Assembly (NCBI GenBank): GCA_023807065.1
Contig: JAJJLU010004363.1
Location: forward strand, 1-14,161
DNA length: 14,161 bases
Source: Isotricha intestinalis
Taxonomy: Eukaryota > Ciliophora > Litostomatea > Vestibuliferida > Isotrichidae
Direction of reading: 5' to 3'
The position numbers and the translations under genes were made by a program. The notes under the pieces are model-generated. The model was not told the origin of the DNA. It was given only the letters and a program-made list of their open reading frames with translations, and did no database searches. This document shows positions 1 to 8,846 of the stretch, in pieces (the first letter of the stretch is position 1; the number at the start of each line of letters is the position of its first letter).

Positions 1-1509
1 ATCAGGAAAAATATCTCCATTCCAATTATTCACTGCTTTTAAATCACCATAAATTTTATATACATTTTTGATTGAAAGACAATTTTTTTCTGAAAGTAAT
101 TTTTGATTTTTATCTGATAAATTTTCATGATGAATATCAAATTGTGCCAAAGATTTATCTACATCTGAATCTATAGTAACTTTATTTCCTATTTCTTCTT
201 CTTCTAATTCTTTATTTGAATAATATTTTTTGAAATATCCATCATTATATAAAATAAAAAAAATACCTAGAGAAATATATAGTATAAATGATATTATTGA
301 AATTATAAAAGAATCAAATAAACTTATTTGATTATTTTTTGTTGTAAGTAATATCCAATCTACTCCATTTTCAAAATTATCTAAAAGAAATATTATACTT
401 ATACTTAACATCAAATTGATATTTGGTAAAATTGCAAATACAATCCTTATTATTTTTGATATTCCAGTTCCCAAAAGAATTAATCCCATAATAGTTGAAC
501 CAATGTAAATAAATTTTATTAATTTTTGACCAGTTTCAACTTTTTCAATAAATGAAGCAAAGAAAAAACAAAATCCAAATACATTTAAAGTAAAAAACAA
601 ATTAGCTAAAAAAGTGTAAAAATAAATTCCATTATATAAAATAAATAATGAAATAATTATACTAGTGAAAAAAGAAGGAATAAGATTAATGATAAAATAA
701 AATAGAAACCAAGAAAAATAATAAACTTTTTTACTCACTCCTTGTCTATACAATAAATAATTTAATTTATTTTGCTTTTCTTCAATAATCCAATCAAAGA
801 AAGAAAATAAACTAAGACAATAGCATAAAGATAATAATCCTGCAATAGTAATACAAGTATAAGTGTTATCAGTATATAAATTAAATTTTGGTCTTCTTTT
901 TAAAATTTCTTGAGAAACAGTTAAATTTTGGGAAGGTATATTTCCTAAAGATTGTTCTACTAAAGAAGTTAATAAAAAATAAGGATTAAATAAAGGATTT
1001 ACTTGTTTATCAGGAAAAGAAAGTTTATTTTCAAGTGATAAAACCGATTCAAAATTAAACTTATTATCTTTAAATTTATATATTCTTCCTTTTTCTTCAT
1101 TTATTATTTCTATAACTTTGGTATATGAAAAATTTGAGGAATTATATTCATTATTGTTGATATAATTTAAAAAATTTGAATAATTTGTAAAAAAAGAAAT
1201 ATTATGTTTTCCTTTAAAAATCTCACTGTAATGTTTAGATGTTAAATTTTGAAGAGTTATGTTATTGGAAATTATTGCTAAAGAACTATTTATTTTATAT
1301 GTTTTATTGCTTTTTATTAAATTTATTGAAAAATTTAATTCTGGAAAATTCGTTGGTTCATGTTTTGAAGAAGATGGTTCAGAAGATACAATCTTTTTCG
1401 CTAAATATGATAATAATAATGCTAAAGCAATTGGCATTGAGAGAATTATTATATTTTTATAAAACTTTCTCTTTATATAACATAATCTAATTTTAAGGAG
1501 GGGTTCCAT
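1..1509 (-). CDS. ABC transporter, ABCA subfamily, N-terminal part (runs off left edge)
   Basis: A 503-codon reading frame has no stop from the ATG at 1509 down to base 1, so the gene continues outside the window. TM1 lies near residues 20-38. A long non-cytoplasmic loop (about 40-212) carries ten N-glycosylation sequons (N59, 68, 74, 83, 88, 103, 109, 123, 126, 195). Further membrane segments lie near 215-240, 264-294, 296-318, 330-350, 355-376 and 400-420. The cytoplasmic stretch EEKQNKLNYLLYRQGVSKK after the second helix matches the ABCA pattern (EKE..L...M...G). At 478-503 the nucleotide-binding domain begins (LSIKNVYKIYGDLKAVNNW, with a candidate A-loop Tyr487), and Walker A should lie just beyond the edge. 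TM1, a large glycosylated loop, several helices and then the NBD is the ABCA order; the family moves lipids across membranes by ATP hydrolysis. This ATG is the first in its frame, because the open stretch upstream contains none. Whether this is a half or full transporter cannot be seen. Confidence 0.9.
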   Translation of the reverse strand, partial: MEPLLKIRLCYIKRKFYKNIIILSMPIALALLLSYLAKKIVSSEPSSSKHEPTNFPELNFSINLIKSNKTYKINSSLAIISNNITLQNLTSKHYSEIFKGKHNISFFTNYSNFLNYINNNEYNSSNFSYTKVIEIINEEKGRIYKFKDNKFNFESVLSLENKLSFPDKQVNPLFNPYFLLTSLVEQSLGNIPSQNLTVSQEILKRRPKFNLYTDNTYTCITIAGLLSLCYCLSLFSFFDWIIEEKQNKLNYLLYRQGVSKKVYYFSWFLFYFIINLIPSFFTSIIISLFILYNGIYFYTFLANLFFTLNVFGFCFFFASFIEKVETGQKLIKFIYIGSTIMGLILLGTGISKIIRIVFAILPNINLMLSISIIFLLDNFENGVDWILLTTKNNQISLFDSFIISIISFILYISLGIFFILYNDGYFKKYYSNKELEEEEIGNKVTIDSDVDKSLAQFDIHHENLSDKNQKLLSEKNCLSIKNVYKIYGDLKAVNNWNGDIFPD

Positions 1510-2654
1510 ATTCTTTTTGAATAAAATTAATTCAATGCAATCAATATTTATAATATTTTCAAAAATATAATATTTAATTGATTTTTTTAATATATATTAT
1601 TGTATTTTTCATAAAAATTTATATTTAAATATTATTTTAACTTATTAAGAAACTTTATTAAATAATCTTATATATTCTCGTATTTTAAGTGATTTATTTT
1701 ATATTCAATTATATAATTTTTATTGAATTTCAGAATCACAAATACAAATTTAGAACATTTATATTTTTTTTAAAATAATTTTTCTTTAATAAAAAACTAC
1801 TTGAAAATTCATATAATTTATTGAATTCTTTTTATTAATTCATAATTTATTTTATAAAAATTATTTTTTATTATATGAATTTAATTAAATGTGATTAAAA
1901 ATGTTTTGAATAATATCAAATCTTTTTTTTTATTTGAAATCTCTTATTTTTTAGAGTTTATGTTTGATATTCCATTTGAAGTATCACTTTCCAAAAATAT
2001 TTAATGTTATTGTTTTATTCAGGATTAATCTAATAATTCATTTTTTTAATTCAAATCTTTTTCTTTGTTATTATCTTTTTTTTCCTTTTTAATTTCTTTT
2101 CAATTTTAATTAAAATTTGATTATTTTATATCCTTTTATTTCAAAAATATTTATATTTAACCAAATTACTATGACTTATAAATTACTTTTTTATAATTTA
2201 ATAATTATCTAGCAATTCTTATTAAATCTCATTTATAATGGAAAAAATAAATTTTAATATTTTGAAATTATTATATATTAAATTTATATATACAAGCTGG
2301 GATTTTGTTGTAATAGTAATTATTTAGATTGATTTCATAATTATTTTGTTGCCTTAATAACCTAATTATTTCTTTAAAAAAATTATATAAGATTTCACTT
2401 TTATGGTTCATTATGACAAAAATATAATTATTTTAAGTGATAATTTCAATTCTTGATTTCATCTTATCCTTCATCTAGTTTTCCTTTTATTTAAAATTAA
2501 TTGATTATGAAAATTCTAAAAACTAAAATCTTATATTTTGCATTTATCTTTTCAAAATTTAGGAAGATGAATCTATAAATTAATTCTTCTTTTTTTATTG
2601 GTTTAGATATCCTAAATTGATATAATTTTTAGTTTTTAAATATATATTTGTGTA
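1510..2654. other. AT-rich spacer, no supported gene
   Basis: This stretch lies between two genes pointing away from each other, so it should hold both promoters, but I recognise no specific promoter motif. It consists mainly of T-runs, A-runs and TA-rich sequence, with stops dense in all frames. A short frame at 2507 (ATG) begins MKILKTKILYFAFIFS, which resembles a signal peptide. It could be the decayed start of the LRR pseudogene beginning near 2655, but the link is broken by stops and is speculative. Confidence 0.5.
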
Positions 2655-3210
2655 TCTTTAACTGAATTAAATTTATCAAATTTTATAACAAGAAATGTCA
2701 AAGATATGAGTTATTTTTTTGTAATTATGATTCTTTAAAATCAATGGATTTATCAAATTTTGAAACATATAATGTTAATACAATGAGAAAAATGTTTTGT
2801 GGATGTTCATCTTTGGAGAGTTTAGATTTATCAAATATACACACAGATAATATAGTTGATTTAAGTCATATGTTTTATAATTGTTCTTCATTAACTTCTT
2901 TAAATTTAACTAATTTCAATACAAATAAAGTCACTGATATAAGTCATATGTTTTATGGTTGTTATTTTTTAATTTCTATTAAATAACTAGTTTTAATACT
3001 TCTAAAGTTGCTGATATGGAAAGTATGTTTGATTATTGCTCTCAGTTAACTAATCTTGATTTATCAAATTTTAATTAAGAAAATAACACTAATATGAGTC
3101 ATATGTTTGAAGAATGCCCTTACTTAGTTTATTTAAATTTATCGAATTTTAATTTAAAAAATGTTACTAATATGATTGAAATGTTTAATGGAATAAATAG
3201 AAACTGTTAA
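2655..3210 (+). pseudogene. BspA-like leucine-rich-repeat (DUF285) protein, broken
   Basis: Seven consecutive repeats of about 23 residues fit the BspA-like (TpLRR, DUF285) consensus C-x2-L-x2-L-[DN]-L-[ST]-x-F-x-T-x2-V-x2-M-x2-MF; one example is CSSLTSLNLTNFNTNKVTD. Continuous homology is only recovered by changing frame twice: within a T-run at 2714-2720, which separates repeats 1 and 2, and at 2978-2986, where one base is missing inside repeat 5. A TAA at 3076-3078 interrupts repeat 6, and the repeats end at the TAA at 3208-3210. The longest uninterrupted piece, from the ATG at 2744 to 2986, holds only repeats 2-5 and is not a gene on its own. In anaerobic protists these proteins are often surface or secreted and may bind host or bacterial surfaces. 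Neither signal peptide nor membrane anchor is joined to this remnant. The family call is secure; loss of function is very likely, barring assembly error. Confidence 0.87.
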
Positions 3211-3785
3211 ATTATTTTTGATGATCAGAAATTGAAAAAAGAAATAATGAATATTTAAAAAAGAAAATAATTTATGATTTTTTTAGAAAAATAATTTAAA
3301 CTTTTTTTATAACAAATTAAAGAATTGTTTAAATTATAAAAATTATAAAACTATTGAAGAATACTAAAGTAATATAATAAAAGTAAAAAATAAAAAAGAA
3401 TATTAAAAATAAAAATTAATAATCAAGTATGAAAAATTTATATTGATTATTTATATTAATTAATAATTAATAATTATATTTCTTATTTTATTGAAAAAAA
3501 TATTTTTGTCTTCCTGAGACTAAGAATTTCCTATTCTTTTTATTATTGATTAAATTAATAATCAAATTCTATTTTTTAACAAATTTTCCATAAATGAAAA
3601 TTATGAAATTCTTCATTTTATTCAATAATATTATTTTTATACTCTTATTGAAATCAATTTTTTAACTTCAATTAATTCAAATATATATATAATAAATATT
3701 AAAATTATAGTTTATTTATAAAATTTCAGTTACTAACATTAATTAAAATATCAATAAGATTATAACTTTATTTTTAAATAATTTA
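3211..3785. other. AT-rich spacer with possible tail of the LRR pseudogene
   Basis: The final LRR frame continues to a TGA at 3355-3357, interrupted only by TAA codons (seven, counting the one at 3208). The intervening peptide is rich in Lys, Phe and Leu and contains DDQKLKKEIMNI. It may be the decayed C-terminus, but TAA is the commonest triplet stop in such AT-rich DNA, so this is weak. The rest is low-complexity sequence with many short AT palindromes, and no gene is supported. Confidence 0.4.
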
Positions 3786-4208
3786 ATGAACAAAGTTTTC
3801 AAAACATATCCTAAAAATGATAATCCTTTGCATTTCAATCATGAATTTTTTGAAAAAGAAACTAATCTATTTTATGATGAAAAAAATGATTATTTGGATT
3901 CAAATTCTCAAATTGATTTCATAAATTCATCATTTGAAGTTTCAACAGGATTTACAAATGAAATCAATGAACATTCTCTCCAAAAAAAAAGAAAAAGGTT
4001 ATATGAAAAAGATATAAGCATTGATAAAACTGAGGCCCTAAAAAAAAAAATTCTAAATAATTCAAAAAATGATTTTTGTCTTGATGAAAAAGTTTATAAT
4101 TTTATCAAATCAGATGATTCTCATCAAAAAGATAGATTTGTAAAAAAATTAAAAGGGATAAAAAGAAATTTTAAAAGAATATCCAAAAAAAATAAAAAAG
4201 CTTTTTAA
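3786..4208 (+). CDS. Small basic hypothetical protein, likely nuclear
   Basis: This is a 140-residue protein I do not recognise. The first 60 residues are rich in Asn, Asp, Glu and Phe. KKRKR at 67-71 looks like a monopartite nuclear-localisation signal, and the C-terminal 27 residues (114-140) are strongly basic, with LKGIKRNFKR at 122-131. No signal peptide or membrane helix is visible. The frame is distinctly less AT-extreme than its flanks and has normal use of CAA, GAT and GGA, which supports coding. The start is the first ATG after an upstream stop-rich region. A perfect hairpin begins 12 bases after the stop. A related but broken frame may lie downstream at 4475-4711, since both share LDE-x-[VI]-Y-x-F and LKGIK. 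A DNA- or RNA-binding role is possible from charge alone, and no function is assigned. Confidence 0.6.
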   Translation: MNKVFKTYPKNDNPLHFNHEFFEKETNLFYDEKNDYLDSNSQIDFINSSFEVSTGFTNEINEHSLQKKRKRLYEKDISIDKTEALKKKILNNSKNDFCLDEKVYNFIKSDDSHQKDRFVKKLKGIKRNFKRISKKNKKAF

Positions 4209-4219
4209 GCTTAATTTCT

Positions 4220-4251
4220 AAAAGAATTTTAATTTATATTAAAATTCTTTT
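4220..4251 (+). terminator. Perfect 14-bp stem hairpin just after the 3786-4208 gene
   Basis: AAAAGAATTTTAAT (4220-4233) is the exact reverse complement of ATTAAAATTCTTTT (4238-4251), with the loop TTAT. It is followed by T-rich sequence and begins 12 bases past the stop codon. It is well placed to act in 3'-end formation or mRNA stability, but such palindromes also arise by chance in AT-rich DNA. Classing it as a terminator is inference. Confidence 0.45.
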
Positions 4252-4474
4252 TTTCCTTTTAATTTAATCTAATAAAGAATTTAACAATATTTTTTGTTGT
4301 TTGCTTTGCTTGGTGAAATTTTGAGTATTACTTTTGAATTTCTTTAAGATTTTGTCAATTTAGACAAAAAACAAATAATTATGTAAATAAATAATCATAA
4401 GATATTTATTTTTTATTAAGAATTAAATAAATTAATTATTATTTAGTTAAAAATAATAATAATAGGTTAATTGA

Positions 4475-4711
4475 TTTATATTTTATTTGAAATCATTTAA
4501 AAAGGAATATCAAATAGATATTGTGCTGAAAAATAATTATAAATTAGATGAAGATATTTATAGTTTTTTATTGAATTTTCATTTTGATAAATTATTTTAT
4601 AAATAAAAAAAAATGAAAGATATTTTTAAAATAAAAAATTTTGTTTTTCAGAGAAATATTAAAATTGATTATTTTTTAAAAATCATATTAAAGGGAATAA
4701 AAAATAAATAA
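4475..4711 (+). pseudogene. Possible decayed relative of the 3786-4208 protein
   Basis: One frame reads about 79 codons with only two TAA interruptions, at 4604-4606 and 4709-4711. It contains KLDEDIYSFLLNFHFDKLFY, then KNFVFQRNIKIDYFLKIILK followed by GIKNK. Two motifs recur in the same order in the intact protein upstream: LDE-x-[VI]-Y-x-F (residues 99-106 there) and F-[VL]-K-x-LKGIK, with about 25 extra residues between them here. This suggests a tandem duplicate that has lost function. There is no convincing start codon, and the N-terminal half of the presumed parent is not recognisable in 4252-4474. Low-complexity Lys/Ile/Phe sequence makes chance similarity possible. Confidence 0.33.
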
Positions 4712-4776
4712 TATAGAATATATTTTCTCAAAAATTTATCTTTAATTCAAAAAAATTTAATCTACAATTATTATTC

Positions 4777-4938
4777 ATGCCTGATCCCGTTTTCAGCCAT
4801 ACCAGGCGACATGTAGTTTCGGTTGTAATGGTAATTATCCATCATTTTCATGGTGATTTTGGAAAAGTAATGGAATCTTTACCCGAGACTTATATGGAGA
4901 TAAGAGTACACAATTGAAATATTAATTGTGGTTGTACA
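4777..4938 (+). other. GC-richer island: candidate ncRNA gene or 46-codon ORF
   Basis: By hand count, about 54 of 141 bases at 4777-4917 are G or C, against roughly one in seven in the flanks. The change at the left edge is abrupt. In AT-extreme genomes such islands usually mark RNA genes or recently acquired DNA. An open frame covers the island exactly: ATG 4777 to TGA 4915-4917, 46 codons, starting MPDPVFSHTRRHVVSVVMVI. Its codons (CCC, AGC, ACC, AGG, TCG, ATC) are unlike those of neighbouring genes. Possible RNA structure includes GCCTG (4779-4783) pairing with CAGGC (4803-4807), and a 3' hairpin in which GTACACAATT pairs with AATTGTG plus GTAC across a small bulge, ending near 4938. I checked for tRNA boxes and for conserved 5S, U1, U2, U4, U5, U6 and SRP elements and recognised none convincingly. 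Strand and nature are unresolved. Confidence 0.4.
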
Positions 4939-5529
4939 CATAAAAGAGAAAAATAAAAAAGAAAACTAAGAAATAAAAGAAGAAAAATACTTAAAAATTA
5001 ATGAATAAATAAATTTAAATTTAAACAGAAGAAAATTATAAAAAATGTAAAATTTAAAATTTCTTCAACAGAAGGAAACAAGAAAAAATATATCATATTG
5101 CAAATTTATATTTAATTTAAAAATTTATTAATATTAAGAAAAGAAATATAATTAAAAAAATATAATATTATTAAATATTTTCAGAGGAAATAAAATCCAT
5201 AATTAAATTAAACTAAATTAACTTCCAATTCTTTAATTTTAAAATATTAAAATTGTTTTAATTTAATTGCTAAATTTCTTTGTTTTGAATTTTTAAATAA
5301 TTCACTTATAAAAAAGAAACTAAAATTTATTTATTTTATATTCAACAATAAAAATTAACAATATCAACCTCACTTTTCACAAAAATTACAGATTGAAATA
5401 AAAATGATAAAAATATTTTTATAAAATTCATTAAATATTTAAGCTTTATTATTTTATAATTTTTTAGTAATTATTATATATATTCTTATTTATTATTTTA
5501 ATATTTTTTATATTAAATTAGCATTAATT
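4939..5529. other. AT-rich spacer, nothing recognised
   Basis: This is A-rich, then mixed low-complexity sequence downstream of both the GC island and the minus-strand gene ending at 5530. Stops are frequent in all six frames, and I see no RNA gene, long repeat or coding signal. Confidence 0.5.
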
Positions 5530-6387
5530 CTAAAAACAACATAAAACTGAGTTTTTCTTTAAAATATTATTTGGCATTTTATATCTTACTATTTTATTAT
5601 TCTTAAAATTATTTTCTTTATTTTCTTTATCTACATTATTGTTAATTTCTTCATTATTATAATCAAAATTTATTTTTTTTACATTTGAAAAATCAACATC
5701 TTTTATTATTTGAGTATTATTTACATTTGATTCTATTTTTAAGACATTAAATTTTTTTATATTATTATTAATTTCTAAATTAAGTGTTTTAATTATTTTT
5801 TGATTTTCAAAAAACATATTTTTATTTTTCAAATGATTTAAACCAAATTTTTTATTTGCATTTAATTTATTAACAAAAGTAACATAATTTTGACTTCTAA
5901 CATGTTTAATTTCATTATCTTTTTTCATAGTTGTTTTTGAAGTTTTTTTGTCATTATCAAATAAAGAATATTTTTTATAATTAATTCTTGTTTTATTATT
6001 TGGAGAATGACATTTTGATTGAGAAAATGAACTATTATTACTTGTAAATAATGTTAACATTTCTTTTTTTTCATCAAAAAAATTTTTAGAATACATATTT
6101 GCTTGTGATTTTTCTTTTTTTAATGAACCTGGTTTTATTTTATTATTTCTTTTTTTTTTAATAGTTTTGGAATTTCTCTTCTTATCTTCTTTTATTTTTA
6201 CCATAAAATCTTGATAAAAAGAATTATCTTCTTTTTCTGTCCAAGGAAAAATACTTTCTTCTTTATTGTTATTTAATACTTTATTATCATTCAATTTTTT
6301 TGATATTATATCTGGGTTATAAAATTTATTTTTTTCATTATGGTTTATTTGACCAAATATTTTTTCAATTTGTTCATTCATATTCAT
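5530..6387 (-). CDS. Asn/Lys-rich hypothetical protein with tandem KEN motifs
   Basis: This is a 285-residue protein of no family I recognise. It starts MNMNEQIEKIFGQINHNEKN, with the ATG at 6387, and there is a second possible start two codons on. It is hydrophilic and low in complexity, with no signal peptide or membrane helix. Residues 68-93 form a dense basic cluster (RNSKTIKKKRNNKIK within it) typical of a nuclear-localisation signal. Residues 254-259 read KENKEN, two back-to-back KEN boxes; in eukaryotes KEN boxes recruit the APC/C ubiquitin ligase through Cdh1 or Cdc20. I found no RxxL destruction box. A Ser-rich patch at 115-129 and SxxK/SP positions could be phosphorylated. The C-terminus is KKNSVLCCF, whose cysteines are not in CaaX position. 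A nuclear, cell-cycle-turned-over protein is a plausible inference, but KEN by composition alone is possible in Lys/Glu/Asn-rich sequence. An 858-base frame without stops here strongly supports coding. Confidence 0.7.
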   Translation of the reverse strand: MNMNEQIEKIFGQINHNEKNKFYNPDIISKKLNDNKVLNNNKEESIFPWTEKEDNSFYQDFMVKIKEDKKRNSKTIKKKRNNKIKPGSLKKEKSQANMYSKNFFDEKKEMLTLFTSNNSSFSQSKCHSPNNKTRINYKKYSLFDNDKKTSKTTMKKDNEIKHVRSQNYVTFVNKLNANKKFGLNHLKNKNMFFENQKIIKTLNLEINNNIKKFNVLKIESNVNNTQIIKDVDFSNVKKINFDYNNEEINNNVDKENKENNFKNNKIVRYKMPNNILKKNSVLCCF

Positions 6388-7904
6388 TATAATTTTTATT
6401 ATAATATAAATTATTTGATATATTTATTAATATGAATTTAAATATATAATATTTGTTTGACTTTTGTTAAAAAAAATTTTATTAATTTTCCTCTTGAATG
6501 AAAATATATAATAAAGCTTAATATTAAAAATAAATTATTAAAAAAATAAAAATTTCTTTCTTTCTAAGAAAAAAACCTGAAAAAAGATTCAAAATAATTT
6601 CTTTAATTATAGAATGAACTCGATTTTTATAAACAGGAAATTTAAGAGTAAATATTCTATATAAATAAAATTTTTAATTAAATATTATTTCATTAAAAAG
6701 AAAATAAATACTTTTTCAAATGAATTTAATAAAAATAAGATATATCATCATCTAATTTAATTAATTAAAAAAAAGTATGATTATCAAACAATAATAAAAT
6801 ATTATATTGTTAAAAATAGAAAAATGATGTTTGTGGATAATTAAAATAAAAAAAGAGATATTCTTTTAAGATTATTTTATCATTAAATGATGAATTCAGA
6901 ATAAAATTTTTAATTATCTTTTCAAAAATTTTAAATTATTCTGTAAATTATAGAAATTTATTAGTCTATAAAGTGGAATTAATTTTTATTTACTCAATTT
7001 TATTATATTTGAAAATCAATATTAAATTAGAAAAAGAATAAAATTCAATGGTTTTTACATTGAATTTAATTCTAATTTCTATAGAAATTTATTGAAAAAA
7101 AGAATTGCTGTTTTCAATAATCAAATTTCAGATTTTTATTGTTTATTTCATATTCTCAAAAATCATAATTTTATCGAAAAATTTAACAATTGATTATTTT
7201 TGAGTAACTTCAAAAAAATAAATTATATTTTTCAACATATTTCAATCAAAAAAATAATAAATATTTCATTATCATTTAATAAATAATTTATAAAAAACAC
7301 TCTTTTATCATCTTTTTATTTTTTTAATGTAGGATAAAATTCAATTGAAACTATACTTTTTATATTTTTCAATTTGTTAATCATTTATTTTATCAATTTT
7401 TATTGTAGATGTTAAAATGAATTTTTTATTTATTTTCCAATTGAAAATGAATATATGCTCAAAATCTCATCAAAAAAAGTGAAATGACTTATAATCTTTA
7501 TTTTCAATTCAATTATTTAGTAAACATAGGAAAAAATATATTAATATTAATAATATAAAAACTTTATTAAATACGAATAATATGTTCTTATATATTTTAG
7601 ATAATATATAAAACAAGTCTTAATTCAAAAAATCAATTATCCAATATAAATAAGAAGGATATACAAGAAAAAATATAATATTTAAAAACATTTAATCATT
7701 ATGTTTAATTAATAAATAATCATTTAAATGTAATAATTTTTCCTTGATTATTATTACTAAAAATTGAATATAATTTTAAGTTTATACATATTTTTATAAA
7801 AATAAATATAGAAATTAATTAAAAGTTACTCAATATATATTATTTATTGTTATTAAAAAATTAAAACTTAACCAATAAAACATATAAACAATATTATAAA
7901 AAAT
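6388..7904. other. Long AT-rich spacer between divergent genes
   Basis: About 1.5 kb separates two genes transcribed away from each other and presumably includes both promoters. No promoter element is recognisable. Two stretches read a little like protein. One is the plus frame 6665-6841, 58 codons broken by a TAA at 6758-6760 and ending at the TAA at 6842. The other is the better frame at 7026-7286, listed separately. The rest is low-complexity A/T with stops in all frames. Confidence 0.45.
7026..7286 (+). pseudogene. Possible coding remnant interrupted by TGA
   Basis: One plus-strand frame runs 55 codons (7026-7190), meets a single TGA at 7191-7193, then continues 30 codons to a TAA at 7284-7286. 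The first block contains NFYRNLLKKRIAVFNNQISD and then FYCLFHILKNHNFIEKF; the second begins LFLSNFKKINYIFQHISIKK. The residue mix includes Arg, Cys, His, Asp and Gln, which is richer than the Lys/Asn/Ile/Phe noise of surrounding frames, and the stop density is well below the roughly one in ten expected from base composition. There is no obvious start codon, and I recognise no family. It could be a short exon, a remnant, or chance. Confidence 0.27.
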
Positions 7905-8846
7905 ATGTTATCAAATTTTACATTAGAAAAAACTATTCCAATACCAAAATGTTTTTGTTTTACAATTCATCAATTAACAAATGGAAAAATTTTAGCAGGT
8001 TTAATGGATTCCAAAACTTTAGAAGGTTTCATTAATATATATGATGAAAGTAATAATTTAAAAAAACAATTAACATGTCATAAAAAAGGAGTAATATGTA
8101 TTAATCAATTAAAAACAGGAGAAATAATTACATGTTCTGATGATTCAACAATAAAAATTTTAGATTTAAATGATTATGAAATTATTCAAAATTTAGAATG
8201 TTTAAGTGACAGTAAAGGAATTTCAAAAGTTATTGAATTAAATAATTCTAATTTAGTTTCATCTGATTGGAATCATATTTTATTTTGGAATAAAAACCCA
8301 GCATCAAATAAATATGAATTAATAAAAGATCTAAATTTAAAAAAATTTACTTCTTCTATAATGGAATTTGGAGAAAATAAATTATTAGCAATCCATGGAA
8401 ATAATAAAGAAATCAGTATTTTTGATCTTGAAAAATATGAAAAATTAAAAGAATTTAATAATATTTTATTAACAAGAAATTTTTATCATATTGAAAAAAT
8501 ATCAAATGATGTAATTTTCGTTGGAGGACTTGGAATAATTTATTTAATTTCTGCTTCTAAATTAGATATAATAAAAAAGATTACTTGTGAAAATGGTGTT
8601 GGTTTAGTTAGTTCAGTTCTTAAATTAAAAGATAATACAATTTTGGCTTCTATTAGTTCACATGCAAATGGTAATAACGTTCATTTAATTAAATTTAAAA
8701 TTATAGACGATGGAAATGATATTGAAGTTGTGGAAAGAAAAGATAATATTCATAAAGGATATGTTTTTACTATGTTTGAATGCCAAGATGGAAAAATTTG
8801 GATGTCTAATGCTATTAATGGTTTAGAAATTTATAAAAGTGGATAA
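7905..8846 (+). CDS. WD40-repeat beta-propeller protein
   Basis: The product is 313 residues, about the size of a single seven-bladed WD40 propeller with no extra domains. Weak WD units recur near residues 20-50, 59-88, 101-129, 147-176, 190-220, 233-265 and 284-311. The clearest is the second, CHKKGVICINQLKTGEIITC followed by SDDSTIKILDL, which has the His near the start, the Asp before the last strand and a WD-like LDL ending. Others end IYDES, LFWNK and IFDLE. N-terminal residues 3-15 could close the ring as the last strand of blade seven. WD40 propellers are protein-interaction platforms, and nothing here points to one complex. No signal peptide or membrane segment is seen. The start ATG follows an A-rich leader (AAAAAATATG). 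The gene is intact and intronless, and it is followed 263 bases later, on the same strand, by the transporter gene. Confidence 0.87.
   Translation: MLSNFTLEKTIPIPKCFCFTIHQLTNGKILAGLMDSKTLEGFINIYDESNNLKKQLTCHKKGVICINQLKTGEIITCSDDSTIKILDLNDYEIIQNLECLSDSKGISKVIELNNSNLVSSDWNHILFWNKNPASNKYELIKDLNLKKFTSSIMEFGENKLLAIHGNNKEISIFDLEKYEKLKEFNNILLTRNFYHIEKISNDVIFVGGLGIIYLISASKLDIIKKITCENGVGLVSSVLKLKDNTILASISSHANGNNVHLIKFKIIDDGNDIEVVERKDNIHKGYVFTMFECQDGKIWMSNAINGLEIYKSG

Noticed and set aside
1239..1490. Two overlapping plus-strand frames of 83 and 67 codons
   Set aside because: Both lie antisense to the ABCA gene, whose frame is open for 503 codons with clear family features.
1920..2110. Minus-strand peptide containing KYFWKVILQMEYQT
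   Set aside because: Stops of all three kinds break it every 5-15 codons, and no start or family is visible.
3480..3605. Minus-strand frame starting MKNFIIFIYGKF with one TAG
   Set aside because: It is too short, low in complexity, and has no support beyond a chance open stretch.
4781..4803. GATCCCGT and GCCATACC resemble eukaryotic 5S rRNA
   Set aside because: The two motifs occur in the wrong order and the rest of the 5S consensus is missing.
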